A stretch of 64,000 nucleotides of DNA, from contig NZ_CP025422.1 of NCBI RefSeq assembly GCF_002848265.1, positions 1,116,001 through 1,180,000 of the forward strand, in the 5' to 3' direction. Both the position numbers and the translations under genes were made by a program. Of the stretch, positions 35,317-44,419 are shown piece after piece (positions within the stretch are counted from its first letter, which is position 1; every line of letters begins with the position of its first letter). This DNA comes from Zhihengliuella sp. ISTPL4. GTDB lineage: Bacteria > Actinomycetota > Actinomycetes > Actinomycetales > Microbacteriaceae. The notes below the pieces were generated by a model. The model saw only the letters and a list, made by a program, of their open reading frames with translations. It was not told where the DNA came from and ran no database searches.

Positions 35317-35322
35317 AGCCTA
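35317..35322 (-). promoter_or_regulatory. -10 box, leaderless start of dxr
   Basis: TAGGCT on the minus strand, then 6 nt to the ATG at 35310. It sits in the 42-bp gap after the FKBP gene, so dxr can be transcribed separately. Confidence 0.6.
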
Positions 35323-35352
35323 GGACACTGCGCCGACCCCTCCGGGCTGCGA

Positions 35353-36315
35353 CTACTGCTGGACCTGGACGGGAGTCGTCGCGAGGATGTCGACGACGAA
35401 CACGAGGCTCTCGTCCTGGAGCTCGTGGCCCTCGCTCGCGCCGTAGCCGTCGGACGGCGGCATCACGACGAGAACCTGGGAGCCGACCTTCTGACCCTCG
35501 AGCGCCTTCTGGAACCCGGCGACGACTCCCGTCGTCTGGAACTGGGCGGGGGCCGCATCGCGGCTCCAGCTCGAGTCGAACTCTTCCCCGTCGGACCACT
35601 TCACTCCGAGGTACTGCACGACCACGAGGTCACCGGATGCGACGGTCGGGCCATCGCCCTGCTTGAGGACGGAGACCTTCGTCTCGGTCGGCGCGTCGCC
35701 ATCCGGGATCGTGACGGACGGCTTGCCGTCGTCGTCGAGCTCGACCTCGGGCATCCCGGCGGTCGGCTCGACCTCCTTGCCTGATGCGACCTCAGGGAGG
35801 CGGTCCACCGCCTCGGCGTAGACGACGAGATTGCTCCCGCCTTCACCCAGCGCACTGCCGGGGATGGCGAGGACGACGCGGGAGCCGACCGGCTCGCACT
35901 CCAGCGCGGCGACGAACAGAGAAGACTGGTTGGGGTCGAGGAGGACGGGAAGCGTCCCGTCCTCGCCGCGCGCCGACGAGTCCAGCACGTCGCCGCTGGC
36001 GGCATCGACGATCTGGTACTGCACGGAGACGAGGTCGTTCGCCGCGAGGTCGTCGCCGTCGCCCTCGGAGATGACGGTCCGCTCGACGTTCGCGAACTCC
36101 GCATCGGCCGGGACGGTGACGGTGGCGTCCGCGCCTTCGCCCTCCACCTCGATGGCGTCTGAAGTGTCCCCGGCCTTGGCATTCACGAGGCACTGACTCG
36201 ACCCGGAGGCGTCCGGGGAGGCGGAACCCTGCGGAGTCCCATTCCCGGAGCAGCCCGCCAGCAGCAGGGTCGCCGCGGCGACGGTGGACAGGACGAGCAG
36301 CGGACGGGTGCGCAC
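35353..36315 (-). CDS. FKBP-type peptidyl-prolyl isomerase lipoprotein
   Basis: Exported folding catalyst anchored to the outer face of the membrane. The 320 residues start with a lipoprotein signal, lipobox LLAGC with Cys22, followed by a Gly/Ser linker. The C-terminal ~100 residues are a clear FKBP domain (VVVQYLGVKWSDGEEFDSSW, then VVAGFQKALEGQKVGSQVLVVMPPSDGYG). Residues 65-175 repeat the same outline in weaker form (VSVQYQIVDAASGDVLDSS, VGSRVVLAIPGSALGEGG), so this is a tandem FKBP protein with a probably inactive first copy. It is upstream of dxr on the same strand. Confidence 0.9.
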   Translation of the reverse strand: MRTRPLLVLSTVAAATLLLAGCSGNGTPQGSASPDASGSSQCLVNAKAGDTSDAIEVEGEGADATVTVPADAEFANVERTVISEGDGDDLAANDLVSVQYQIVDAASGDVLDSSARGEDGTLPVLLDPNQSSLFVAALECEPVGSRVVLAIPGSALGEGGSNLVVYAEAVDRLPEVASGKEVEPTAGMPEVELDDDGKPSVTIPDGDAPTETKVSVLKQGDGPTVASGDLVVVQYLGVKWSDGEEFDSSWSRDAAPAQFQTTGVVAGFQKALEGQKVGSQVLVVMPPSDGYGASEGHELQDESLVFVVDILATTPVQVQQ

Positions 36316-36427
36316 AGGAAGACCTCACGATCGCGGGCGGGAGCTTCCATCCTGCCTCATCGCCCTTTGCCCGCGCTGGGAAGCGGCGGCGCGAGTCTGC
36401 ATTCCCACGCCGGCATGAATCCGGGAG

Positions 36428-36433
36428 TAGCCT
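36428..36433 (+). promoter_or_regulatory. -10 box, leaderless start of the acyltransferase gene
   Basis: TAGCCT ends 6 nt before the ATG at 36440. Confidence 0.55.
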
Positions 36434-36439
36434 GCTCTG

Positions 36440-37219
36440 ATGAGCTCTGAGCAGTCCGTGGACCCCGAAAGCCCCTCAGAGGACTCTCCGCAGCCCCGCC
36501 ATGCCGGCTTCACGTACACGCTGGGCCGCAGCCTCATCGCCCCGCTCGCCCGGCTCGTCTACCGGCCGCGCATCGAAGGACGCGAGCACGTCCCCACCAC
36601 CGGCCCGGTGATCTTCGCCAGCAACCATCTGTCGTTCATCGACTCCATCGCCATCCCCGTGGCGGCTCCGCGCCCCGTGCACTTCCTCGCCAAGTCGAGC
36701 TACTTCGAGGGGACCGGTGTGAAGGGCTGGGCGTCCAAGACGTTCTTCGAGGCGATCGGTGCGATCCCCGTCCGTCGCGGCGCCGGCCAGGCGGCACTGG
36801 ACGCCCTCGACCTGCAGCGTCAGCTCCTCGACGAAGGGCTCGCCGCCGCCCTGTATCCCGAGGGAACCCGCTCCACCGACGGCCGTCTCTACAAGGGCCG
36901 CACGGGCGTGGCGTTCCTCGCCCTGCAGACGGGAGCCCCCGTCGTCCCGGTGGGGCTCATCGGCACCGACAAGGTCATGCCGGTCGGCGCCAAGATGCCC
37001 ACGCTGTCCGAGCGGATCACCGTGCGTTTCGGGGAGCCGCTGGATCTCTCGCCGCACGGACCGGCGACGAGCGGCCGCGCGCGCCGGCTCGCGACCGACG
37101 AGATCATGGCGGCGATCCACGCGCTCTCCGGTCAGGAGCTCGCGGGCATCTACAACGAGGCCCCGGCACAGAACACGATCGAGAAGATCAAGCAGGCGCT
37201 CCCGCACGAGCGCCGCTGA
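36440..37219 (+). CDS. plsC: 1-acyl-sn-glycerol-3-phosphate acyltransferase
   Basis: Transfers an acyl chain to lysophosphatidate to make phosphatidate in membrane lipid synthesis. The 259-residue protein shows the acyltransferase motif I as NHLSFID (HX4D), motif II region FFEAIGAIPVRRG, and motif III YPEGTRSTDGRLYKGRTG. The N-terminus is polar and the first hydrophobic stretch is short, so it is probably a peripheral membrane enzyme. Convergent with the OsmC gene, 8 bp between stops. The family contains several acyl-acceptor specificities; PlsC is the most likely. Confidence 0.88.
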   Translation: MSSEQSVDPESPSEDSPQPRHAGFTYTLGRSLIAPLARLVYRPRIEGREHVPTTGPVIFASNHLSFIDSIAIPVAAPRPVHFLAKSSYFEGTGVKGWASKTFFEAIGAIPVRRGAGQAALDALDLQRQLLDEGLAAALYPEGTRSTDGRLYKGRTGVAFLALQTGAPVVPVGLIGTDKVMPVGAKMPTLSERITVRFGEPLDLSPHGPATSGRARRLATDEIMAAIHALSGQELAGIYNEAPAQNTIEKIKQALPHERR

Positions 37220-37227
37220 GCGGCCCT

Positions 37228-37725
37228 TCAGCCCGCGGCCGTCACCGTGGCGTCGTGTCGGACGGGGAAGTTGACCGAATTGGCGATGAAGCACCATTCG
37301 TTCGCCTGTGCGTGCGCGCGCTCGGCCGCCTCGATCATCGAAGCCTCGGCGACGACGACCTCCGGTCGCAGCAGCACCTCGACGAACGACCCGCCCCCGG
37401 CGCCGTTCTCCCGCATCACGCCGCTCGCGGTGTCCCGGTAGGAAACGACCACCACGCCGGCCGTCACACAGGCGTGGAGGTAGGACAGCAGGTGGCACTC
37501 GGAGAGGGAGGCGAGCAGCAGGTCTTCCGGGTTCCAGCGCGACGGGTCGCCACGAAAGGGCTTGTCGGAGGAGGCGAGCAGCTCGGGCTTTCCCGCGATC
37601 TCGATCGTGACGTCGCGCCGGTAGTCCCGGTACCCGCTCGTGCCGGATCCGGTGTTACCGGTCCAGGTGGACGTGAGGGCGTAGCGGTGCTCGCCGAGGG
37701 GAAGGGACGACGTCTGCTGTGGCAT
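37228..37725 (-). CDS. OsmC/Ohr-family peroxiredoxin-like protein
   Basis: Small redox protein that reduces organic hydroperoxides through two cysteines. In 165 residues one catalytic-type Cys lies in LLASLSECHLLSYLHAC (buried helix), where the second Cys of the pair also falls, and the closing segment HAQANEWCFIANSVNFPV resembles the OsmC end. Arg in the SGYRDYRRD region could be the catalytic arginine. ATG 37725 gives MPQQTSSLPLGEHRYAL; longer frames are not supported. CAGACT at a 6-nt gap nearly fits the leaderless pattern. Divergent from the asparaginase gene. Confidence 0.82.
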   Translation of the reverse strand: MPQQTSSLPLGEHRYALTSTWTGNTGSGTSGYRDYRRDVTIEIAGKPELLASSDKPFRGDPSRWNPEDLLLASLSECHLLSYLHACVTAGVVVVSYRDTASGVMRENGAGGGSFVEVLLRPEVVVAEASMIEAAERAHAQANEWCFIANSVNFPVRHDATVTAAG

Positions 37726-37789
37726 GCGCCCAGTCTGCCAGGCACCGCGACACCGGAGCACCCCGACGGAGGGCAGCCGCACCCGCCGG

Positions 37790-37795
37790 TAGAGT
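37790..37795 (+). promoter_or_regulatory. -10 box, leaderless start of the asparaginase gene
   Basis: TAGAGT, gap TGTCGG, GTG at 37802. Confidence 0.55.
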
Positions 37796-37801
37796 TGTCG
37801 G

Positions 37802-38797
37802 GTGCTGGAGACTCTCACCGTTCAGGATTCCGTCGAACTCGCCGTCGTGGAGCGGAGCGGCTTCATCGAGTCGCGTCATGCCGGTGCGGCCGTCGTGCTG
37901 TCACCCGAGGGCGAGGTGGTCGCTCGGCACGGGAACGCGGATGCGCTGATCCTCCCGCGCTCCAGCCTGAAGCCGCTGCAGGCGGTCGCCTGCCTCACGG
38001 CGGGCGCCGTGCTCGAGGGCGAGCAGCTGGCGCTGTCCACCGCGAGCCACTCCGGAACCGACCGGCACGCCGAGGTCGTACGCGAGATGCTCACCACCGG
38101 CGGCCTCAACGAGGACGACCTCGCGTGCCCCCCGGCATGGCCGAGCGACTCCGCGACCCGCGACGAGATGGTGCGCGAGCACGGCCAGGAGGCGCGCGTC
38201 CGTATGAACTGCTCGGGGAAGCACGCCGCCATGCTCCGCGCCTGCATCGCGACCGGCTGGCCCACCGACGGCTACCTCGACCCCTCGCACCCGCTCCAGG
38301 CGCACATCCGCGACGTCATCGAACGGCTCACCGGCGAGAAGATGGCGCACACGGCGATCGACGGCTGCGGCGCTCCTGTGTACGCGCTCACCCTCACCGG
38401 GCTGGCCAGGGCGATCCACCGCATCGGCACGGCATCGGAGCGTTCTCCCTTCGCCCTGCACCGCGTGGCCGGGTCGTTGGTCAAGGCGGTCCGGGAGAAC
38501 CCCTGGACCATCGACGGCCCCGGACGCCCGGACACGATCGCGATCGAGCGACTCGGCGTCTTCGCCAAGGGCGGCGCGGAAGGTGTCATGGTGATGGTGG
38601 CGCCGAACGGGACGACGGTCGCGCTGAAGATGCTCGACGGCGGTGCACGGGCGTCGACGATCGTGGCCGCCACGCTGCTGGCGCGTGCGGGCGGTCTCAC
38701 CGACGCCGATGTCACCGCCCTGGCCGACGCGCTGCCGCTGGCCGTGCTCGGGGGTGGCGCGCCGGTCGGCGTCGTCCGCCCCGGCTCCGGGATCTGA
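37802..38797 (+). CDS. L-asparaginase II family (Rhizobium etli ReAV type)
   Basis: Predicted to hydrolyse asparagine to aspartate and ammonia. This 331-residue protein belongs to the PF06089 type, unrelated to the E. coli asparaginases and structurally close to serine beta-lactamases. The SxxK pair is Ser54 and Lys57 (PRSSLKPLQ); further conserved segments are STASHSGTDRHAE, PPAWPSD and MNCSGKHAAML with the second Ser-x-Lys. IDGCGAPVYA is also a family motif. The start is GTG with a leaderless -10 box. Single-gene unit. Confidence 0.88.
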   Translation: MLETLTVQDSVELAVVERSGFIESRHAGAAVVLSPEGEVVARHGNADALILPRSSLKPLQAVACLTAGAVLEGEQLALSTASHSGTDRHAEVVREMLTTGGLNEDDLACPPAWPSDSATRDEMVREHGQEARVRMNCSGKHAAMLRACIATGWPTDGYLDPSHPLQAHIRDVIERLTGEKMAHTAIDGCGAPVYALTLTGLARAIHRIGTASERSPFALHRVAGSLVKAVRENPWTIDGPGRPDTIAIERLGVFAKGGAEGVMVMVAPNGTTVALKMLDGGARASTIVAATLLARAGGLTDADVTALADALPLAVLGGGAPVGVVRPGSGI

Positions 38798-38833
38798 CGC
38801 CACCTCGGCGGGCCGGGACCCGATGAGAGGCGA

Positions 38834-41605
38834 TCACGGTCGCACCAGGTCGGGAAGGATCACCCGGCGCGGCGGACGGTCTCCGATGACAGACCACGCC
38901 CGTCCCGCGTCCGGCCGCGCATAGGGCGGCAGATGACGCACGCCGATGAGCTGACGGAGCTCGCTGGGCCGCTCCGCGCGGATGAGCACCTCACCCTGCG
39001 ACCGCACGTGCAGCCACAGCGCCCAGTGACGCTGCCAGGTCTCGGCGTCGGCGACGAGCACGAGGGGCTTCCCGTTCCCGGTCGCCTCCGGTCCGGCGTG
39101 CTCCACGTCCCACTCGGGATGCGCTGCGGCGAGCGTCGCGGCGACCCCGGGAGCACCCGGGGTGACCAGGGCCGTCATCTCGGTCTCCGGCGCCCAGGCG
39201 TGCCGCGCGTCCCCGGACGACTCCGCGGTGCGGCGCGGCGCGTCCTCGTCTCCCCCCCACGCGAACTGCAGCTCGCGCCCCCCGAGCACCGCACGGCCCG
39301 CCGGCCGGTCCCGCCGGAAGTCCGCGACCTCCCCGCCCGCGGCGAGATGCTCCACCCGCGTCGACATCCGGAGGAGGGCCCGCCGCGGCAGCGCGTCCAT
39401 CACACGTGACAGCGGGCCCGCAGCCCGCGTCGCCGCCAGCACCCAGGTGACGGCGGGCGAGGAACGCACGAGCTGTTCCCACCGCTGGACGAACTCCTGC
39501 CCATACTCCCCGGGCAGGAGGTCATGAAGCAGGTCGAGATCGTCGGCGAGCACGACCTCGGGCAGCGCTGCACCACCACTCCCCCATGCCCCGAGCAGAT
39601 CGACGGCGGCCTCGGGGTCGTCAGGGAACCACACGCTCCCCGGGTGCTGCGCGGCGATCACGCGTAGAGCGGTCGTCCTCCCGGTCCCCGGTGCACCGAG
39701 GACGACGAGACCGCGATCGCGCCCGGGGCGCAGGACCTCCAGCGGCTGGGACTGGCGCTCCGGCTCGTCGGCGCGTCCGAGCACAAGGGGTGATCCCGCC
39801 ACCGAACCCTGTGGCTCACCACCGCGTTCGATCAGGAGTCCAGCGAGCGGCAGTCGCGCGGGAAGAGCCGGATGCCATGGTGGCAGGACCGCGGACGCGC
39901 CGGCCCACCGCTCGACGACCTGTCGGAGGAAGTCGTCATCCGTGAGCGCGACGCGGATCGGACGGGGTTCGTCGTCCTGCGGACGCCGTACCAGGGCGAT
40001 CCCGCGGCCCTCCTGACCTCCGGGGAGTTCGGCGGCTCCGGCGGTCCCGAGCATCGCCCTGCTGTCGGCGGCCTCGGCGACGCGCAGACTGATCCGCAGC
40101 GGACAGTTCGTCGCGAGCGCGTCGCGGAAGACGCCGGCGGCGCGCTGCGTGCCGAGGATCAGGTGCATACCGAGGGCGCGCCCCCGCGCCGCGATGTCGG
40201 TGAAGACGGCGGCCAGTTCGGTGTGCTCCTGCAGCAGGGCGGCGAACTCGTCGACGACGATCACCAGCCGCGGCAGCGCGGTCTCGCGCACGTCGCGCGC
40301 GCCCGATGCGGCGAGGGCGCTCTCCCGGCGGCGCATCTCCGCGGCAAGGCTCGCGACGCCCCGCCGGGCCTCCGTCTCGTCGAGGTCCGTGAGGACTCCG
40401 ACGACCTGCGGCAGCCCCCGCAGCCGGGCGAAGGCCGTTCCTCCTTTGAAATCGGCGAGGAGGAAACTCACCTGCTCCGGTCCGTGGACGGCGCAGATGG
40501 CGGTGACCCAGCTCACGAGGAGTTCGCTCTTGCTCGTCCCGGTCATCCCCGTGATGATCGCGTGCGGACCGTCCTCGACGATGTCAACCGCCACGGCGGC
40601 TCCCAGTGTCCCGCGTCCGAGCGCGACGACGAGTCCCGGACCGGGCGCAGGCTGCGGAAGCTCGTGGAGCAGCACGGCCGTTGCCGTCTCGTCGGCTTCC
40701 CTGTCCCGACCGCCGTGCCGTTCCGCGGCGGCCGCCGCCTGAGCGGACGAGAAGAACTCCACGCCGAGCCCCATCGCGCCGTCCGGGGTACGCAGCGTCG
40801 CCGCGCCGGGTTCCTCGATGTCGATCACCGTCGTGACGCCCTCCGGGACCTCTGCGCCGGTCGACATGGTCCAGATCACGGCATCGGCGTTGGGCACCGA
40901 CGATCCCTCCGCGGCGACGGCGAGCTGGAATCCGCCGCGTCGGGATCTCCTTGTGTGTGGGAAGGGCGCGAGAGCACCACGGTGCTCCCCTGCGCCGACG
41001 AGGGACAGCACGCTCGGCGAGAAGCGCAGACAGAGCTGGACGACAAGGGCCCGCGCCGCAGCAGCCACCAGTGGTTCGGGACCGCGCAGGCATACTCCGC
41101 CCCCGAGCGGGACCGGCACCGGAGCGTCCTCCAGCACGGCGCACCGCCGCCGGAACTCCTGACCGCGCTCGTCGTCTCCGCCATCGCAGCGCACCACGCT
41201 CGCCCGCGAGCCGCGTCCGACGACGACGGCGGTGTCGCGGCCGGGCGGTCGCGCATCGCGCAGCGGCCGGTTCGCCACGCACGCCGCAGCATCCGGATGA
41301 CGTCGCTCCTCCTCGGCTCGCTCCTCGGCGTGACGACGATGCAGCTCCGCCTCGAGCTCACTCCATGCCGCGCGGATCCGCGCCTCGTCGGCCTTGCGGG
41401 CCCGGCGGCGTCCTCGGGCGGTGTCGAGCAGAGAGGCACCCATCATCAACGGACCGAGCGCTGCGAACCACAGCGCGTGCACCGCACCGGTCATGAGCCA
41501 CAGAGCCAGGCCGAACCCCGCCGGGGCGACGGCCGCGACGAGCGGCAGCGCCGTGCGGCGGGGTGGTGCGGATGCAGACGGAAGCAGCAGAGGCGAGGGG
41601 TCCAT
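38834..41605 (-). CDS. FtsK/SpoIIIE-type ATPase resembling EccC of type VII secretion
   Basis: A 923-residue membrane-anchored ATPase. Two N-terminal helices (about residues 17-60) lead into a charged helix rich in Glu/Arg, then two ATPase modules. Module 1 has Walker A GMTGTSKSE at 353-361 and Walker B RLVIVVDEFAALLQ; module 2 has GAPGTGRTT at about 637-645, where Arg replaces the Walker A Lys, so it is probably inactive. This order matches EccC/EssC minus the third ATPase module. No WXG100, EccB/D/E or mycosin gene is near. The next gene upstream encodes a PP2C phosphatase. DNA translocation is the alternative function, but the FtsK gamma domain is absent. Confidence 0.85.
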   Translation of the reverse strand: MDPSPLLLPSASAPPRRTALPLVAAVAPAGFGLALWLMTGAVHALWFAALGPLMMGASLLDTARGRRRARKADEARIRAAWSELEAELHRRHAEERAEEERRHPDAAACVANRPLRDARPPGRDTAVVVGRGSRASVVRCDGGDDERGQEFRRRCAVLEDAPVPVPLGGGVCLRGPEPLVAAAARALVVQLCLRFSPSVLSLVGAGEHRGALAPFPHTRRSRRGGFQLAVAAEGSSVPNADAVIWTMSTGAEVPEGVTTVIDIEEPGAATLRTPDGAMGLGVEFFSSAQAAAAAERHGGRDREADETATAVLLHELPQPAPGPGLVVALGRGTLGAAVAVDIVEDGPHAIITGMTGTSKSELLVSWVTAICAVHGPEQVSFLLADFKGGTAFARLRGLPQVVGVLTDLDETEARRGVASLAAEMRRRESALAASGARDVRETALPRLVIVVDEFAALLQEHTELAAVFTDIAARGRALGMHLILGTQRAAGVFRDALATNCPLRISLRVAEAADSRAMLGTAGAAELPGGQEGRGIALVRRPQDDEPRPIRVALTDDDFLRQVVERWAGASAVLPPWHPALPARLPLAGLLIERGGEPQGSVAGSPLVLGRADEPERQSQPLEVLRPGRDRGLVVLGAPGTGRTTALRVIAAQHPGSVWFPDDPEAAVDLLGAWGSGGAALPEVVLADDLDLLHDLLPGEYGQEFVQRWEQLVRSSPAVTWVLAATRAAGPLSRVMDALPRRALLRMSTRVEHLAAGGEVADFRRDRPAGRAVLGGRELQFAWGGDEDAPRRTAESSGDARHAWAPETEMTALVTPGAPGVAATLAAAHPEWDVEHAGPEATGNGKPLVLVADAETWQRHWALWLHVRSQGEVLIRAERPSELRQLIGVRHLPPYARPDAGRAWSVIGDRPPRRVILPDLVRP

Positions 41606-41662
41606 GTCCCCAGGGAACCTGATCCCCGGAAGGAGACGCCGTCCTCCACAGGGGACGGAGCG

Positions 41663-42460
41663 CTACTCCGCCGGCGCGCCAGATGGGGAGGAGGAGTCCT
41701 CGGGGTCGTTCACCTGCAGCACGATCAGCGTGACATTGTCGCGCCCACCGTTCTCCAGCGCCGCGGCGAGCATCGCGTCCACGCTCTCCGCCGGGTCGGC
41801 ATGCGCACGGAGGAAATGCTGGATGCCGTAGTCCGTGAGTTCCTTGGTGAGGCCGTCGGAACAGATCACGAAGCGGTCCCCGGGGCGCACGTCGATCGTG
41901 ACGTAGTCCGGCGCCGTCAACTCGCTCGCACCCACCGCGCGCGTGATCACGTTGCTGTAGGGGTGGCCCTCGGCCTCCTCCGGGCTCAGCTTGCCGGCCG
42001 TGATGAGCTCCTGAACGACGGAGTGATCGGTCGTGACCTGAAGGAGCCGGTCGTCGCGGAGCAGGTACACCCGGGAGTCGCCGATGTTGAGCGCCACCCA
42101 GTGCGGCTCTGCGCCCCGCTCATCCAGGTATATGCCGGTGAGCGTGGTGCCGGTGCCCTCGTCGGTGGTGTCCGGATGCTCGGCGATGTCATCCACGGCG
42201 AGAGCGAGGGCCTTCTCGATCGCGGAGGGGTTCACCTCGTCCGCATCGACCACGGCCCGCAGACGGGCGACCGTGCTCTGGCTGGCGATCTCGCCGCCGG
42301 CGTGACCGCCCATGCCATCCGCCACGATGAAGAGCGGGAACTCGGCGAGGAGCGCGTCCTGGTTCGTCTCCCTGCGGCGCCCCTGGTCGGTGACCCCGGC
42401 CCAGGACAGCAGCAACGGACGATGCGCAACCGTGACGGTGTGCGTCTTGGTCTCAGCCAC
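41663..42460 (-). CDS. PP2C-family Ser/Thr protein phosphatase
   Basis: Metal-dependent phosphatase that reverses protein Ser/Thr phosphorylation, usually counteracting a PknB-type kinase. The 265 residues carry the PP2C motifs: DQGRRRETNQDAL near the N-terminus, FIVADGMGGHAGGE with the metal-binding Asp, GDSRVYLLRDDRLLQVTTDHS, FVICSDGLT and GGRDNVTLIVL. It is cytosolic, with no transmembrane tail, unlike mycobacterial PstP. The GTG at 42460 has GGAGG 7 nt upstream. It lies 57 bp before the EccC-like gene on the same strand, suggesting co-transcription; no kinase gene is in the window. Confidence 0.9.
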   Translation of the reverse strand: MAETKTHTVTVAHRPLLLSWAGVTDQGRRRETNQDALLAEFPLFIVADGMGGHAGGEIASQSTVARLRAVVDADEVNPSAIEKALALAVDDIAEHPDTTDEGTGTTLTGIYLDERGAEPHWVALNIGDSRVYLLRDDRLLQVTTDHSVVQELITAGKLSPEEAEGHPYSNVITRAVGASELTAPDYVTIDVRPGDRFVICSDGLTKELTDYGIQHFLRAHADPAESVDAMLAAALENGGRDNVTLIVLQVNDPEDSSSPSGAPAE

Positions 42461-42660
42461 GAACTGCCTCCGATGGACCTGCGGCGGATGGGGCGAGCGC
42501 AGGATACTCACACATCGTAGTGGAACTCGCTCCTCGGAGTCGCACCGGGCTCGTGGAGATCGGAGCGCGGGGCGAAGGGAGGAGGACGGCTGCCCTCCGC
42601 TGCGACGAGTCCATGCCTCCACGTTAGCGGCACACGGAGACCTGCAGGCGCCGCGGATGC

Positions 42661-42694
42661 GAAGAACCCCCGGTCCGGGGACCGGGGGTTCTTC
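42661..42694. terminator. Perfect 16-bp hairpin terminator
   Basis: GAAGAACCCCCGGTCC (42661-42676) pairs perfectly with 42679-42694 around a 2-nt centre. It lies 10 bp past the stop of the DUF5684-like gene and ends in TTCTTC, so it can terminate in either direction. The rest of the 243-bp gap to the phosphatase gene holds only its Shine-Dalgarno and an unidentified promoter. Confidence 0.85.
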
Positions 42695-42703
42695 GTCAGT
42701 GCG

Positions 42704-43522
42704 TCACGCCGGCGGCTGCGTCGGGTCGTTCGGCGCGGTCGGCGGTGCCGGCGGTGCCGTCGGAGGAGCAGCGGGCGGTGCCGGCGGCGTCGTGGGCGGA
42801 GCAGCGGGAGGCGCCGGCGGCGTGGTCGGCGGAACCGGAGGGATCGGCGCGCCCGTGGCAGGCGCGGCCGGAGCAGCCGGCGGCGCGTAGCCGGGAGCGG
42901 GCGGGGGCGTGTACGCCTGCGTGGGCGGGGCGTACCCCTGCGGCGGGGTGCCGTAGCCCTGCGGTGCCCCGTAACCCTGCGGCGCACCGTAGCCCTGCTG
43001 CGGCGCGGCCGCGGCCGGCTGGACGGGGATGCCGTCCCAGACCGTGCGGTCGCCGAGGAACCCGTTGCCCGCCCAGGACGCCGGCTGGATGTTCGGGTTC
43101 CAGCGCGACTTGTCGAAGGCGTTGATGCCGAGCCAGACGACGGCGAGGAAGACGTAGAGGACGACCCAGACGGCGTCCTTCTGGAGCTTGAGCCCGACGC
43201 GCCACGCGGCGATGACAGAGAGCACCCCGAGAGCGAGCGAGAAGAGGAAGCCGATGCCGATCCAGCTCAGCAGGGCGGCACCCGCGATGCCGTAGAGGAC
43301 CAGCCACGGGCTCAGATCGCCCAGCTTGAAGAAGATCATGGTGTTGTACACCGGCACCCAGGCACGCCAGTTGCCCTGGACCCCGGCCTTCTGGAAGATC
43401 TTCATGTAGAACAGGGACACCAGGACATACCCGGCGACCGCGATCAGCAGAATGACGAAGAAGTAGGCGAAGAGCAAGCCGAGATAGCCCGCTCCGTAGT
43501 CGTCGTAACCCATGAGGCTCAC
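42704..43522 (-). CDS. DUF5684-like membrane protein with Pro/Ala-rich tail
   Basis: A 272-residue protein. Residues 10-130 hold about four membrane helices (LLFAYFFVILLIAVAGYVLV; the FYMKIFQKAGVQGNWRAWVPVYN loop is the signature of the DUF5684 group). From residue 170 the chain is a low-complexity Pro/Ala/Gly/Tyr/Thr tail, with repeated APQGYG units and then PPAPPAAPPTT blocks. Such tails are usually cytosolic or surface-exposed spacers. No function is known. Two starts are possible: GTG at 43522 or ATG at 43513 three codons later; neither has a good Shine-Dalgarno. Followed by a strong terminator. Confidence 0.75.
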   Translation of the reverse strand: MSLMGYDDYGAGYLGLLFAYFFVILLIAVAGYVLVSLFYMKIFQKAGVQGNWRAWVPVYNTMIFFKLGDLSPWLVLYGIAGAALLSWIGIGFLFSLALGVLSVIAAWRVGLKLQKDAVWVVLYVFLAVVWLGINAFDKSRWNPNIQPASWAGNGFLGDRTVWDGIPVQPAAAAPQQGYGAPQGYGAPQGYGTPPQGYAPPTQAYTPPPAPGYAPPAAPAAPATGAPIPPVPPTTPPAPPAAPPTTPPAPPAAPPTAPPAPPTAPNDPTQPPA

Positions 43523-43652
43523 ATTCTCTGGTCAGGGGAGACGGCTTTCGTCCCCCACCACGAGACTCCCCGCCTCGCATTGGACATGGTAGCGGTGCGC
43601 CCAGGGGGCGGCAACGACCGCCCGGGGCGATTCGCCGGGCCCGGAGCGGGCG

Positions 43653-44399
43653 TCAGTCGGCGACGACCAGCTCGATCTCCCCGGTCTCCGCTCCGTCCCG
43701 GAGCACGAAGTCATGCGCCTCGGCCCAGCGGTGCAGGGCGCGAAGGGAGCCGAGGCGCGGACGATCGTCTGCCAGCGCCCGCACGAGCAACCCTTTGGAC
43801 TTCTTGTTGAAGTGGTTCAGGGCTCTCCCCTGAGCCGTCACCACCCGCACGTACGCCGACGGCACCTCGTCCGGCACAGGGCCCAGGGCGGCGTAGGCCT
43901 CGCTGCGCAGATCGAGCACGAACGCGGGGGCATCCGCGCTGATCGCCGCGGCCGTCGGTCCGGCCCAGTGGCGACGGAGCGGCGCGAGCCCGGGCAACGA
44001 TGTCCCGGCGGCGAGCCGATAGGTCGGAATCCGGTCCAGGGCGGCGACCGGGCCGAGCGGGGCGCTGTGGATCCACACATGGGCATCCAGCCAGCGCCGG
44101 GACGCGGCGGACAGCGATGCCGCGTCGAGCGCATCGAACAGCACGCCGGTGTACCGGTCCACCGCGGGCATCGTGGGTGCGGTCCAGAGCGCGCGGTTGT
44201 GCGCGATGTCCCCCCGCTGCCGTTCGCTGAGCTTGAGGACCCGCCGGGCTGCGTCGTCGTCGCCCGCGAGAGCGATGAGCGCGTCGATCACGGCGCTCCG
44301 TTGAGGCGCGAGGCTGGGTAGTGCCAGCGCGGACACGTCCAGCGGGCTGCCGTCGCCGCCCTCGCGCTTCGTCTCGGACGGCGGAAGCAGGATCTTCAT
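43653..44399 (-). CDS. yaaA: YaaA-family peroxide-stress protein (UPF0246)
   Basis: In E. coli YaaA lowers free iron and protects DNA under hydrogen peroxide; the fold binds DNA. The 248-residue protein begins with the family motif MKILLPPSETKREGGDG and includes RAYTGVLF-like DRYTGVLFDALDA, FVLDLRSEAYAALGP and HFNKKSKGLLVRAL, the conserved basic stretch. The ATG at 44399 places the motif at the very N-terminus. Lies downstream of the atpC terminator on the same strand, probably a separate unit. Confidence 0.88.
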   Translation of the reverse strand: MKILLPPSETKREGGDGSPLDVSALALPSLAPQRSAVIDALIALAGDDDAARRVLKLSERQRGDIAHNRALWTAPTMPAVDRYTGVLFDALDAASLSAASRRWLDAHVWIHSAPLGPVAALDRIPTYRLAAGTSLPGLAPLRRHWAGPTAAAISADAPAFVLDLRSEAYAALGPVPDEVPSAYVRVVTAQGRALNHFNKKSKGLLVRALADDRPRLGSLRALHRWAEAHDFVLRDGAETGEIELVVAD

Positions 44400-44419
44400 G
44401 GGACCTCGGGAAAGAGACA

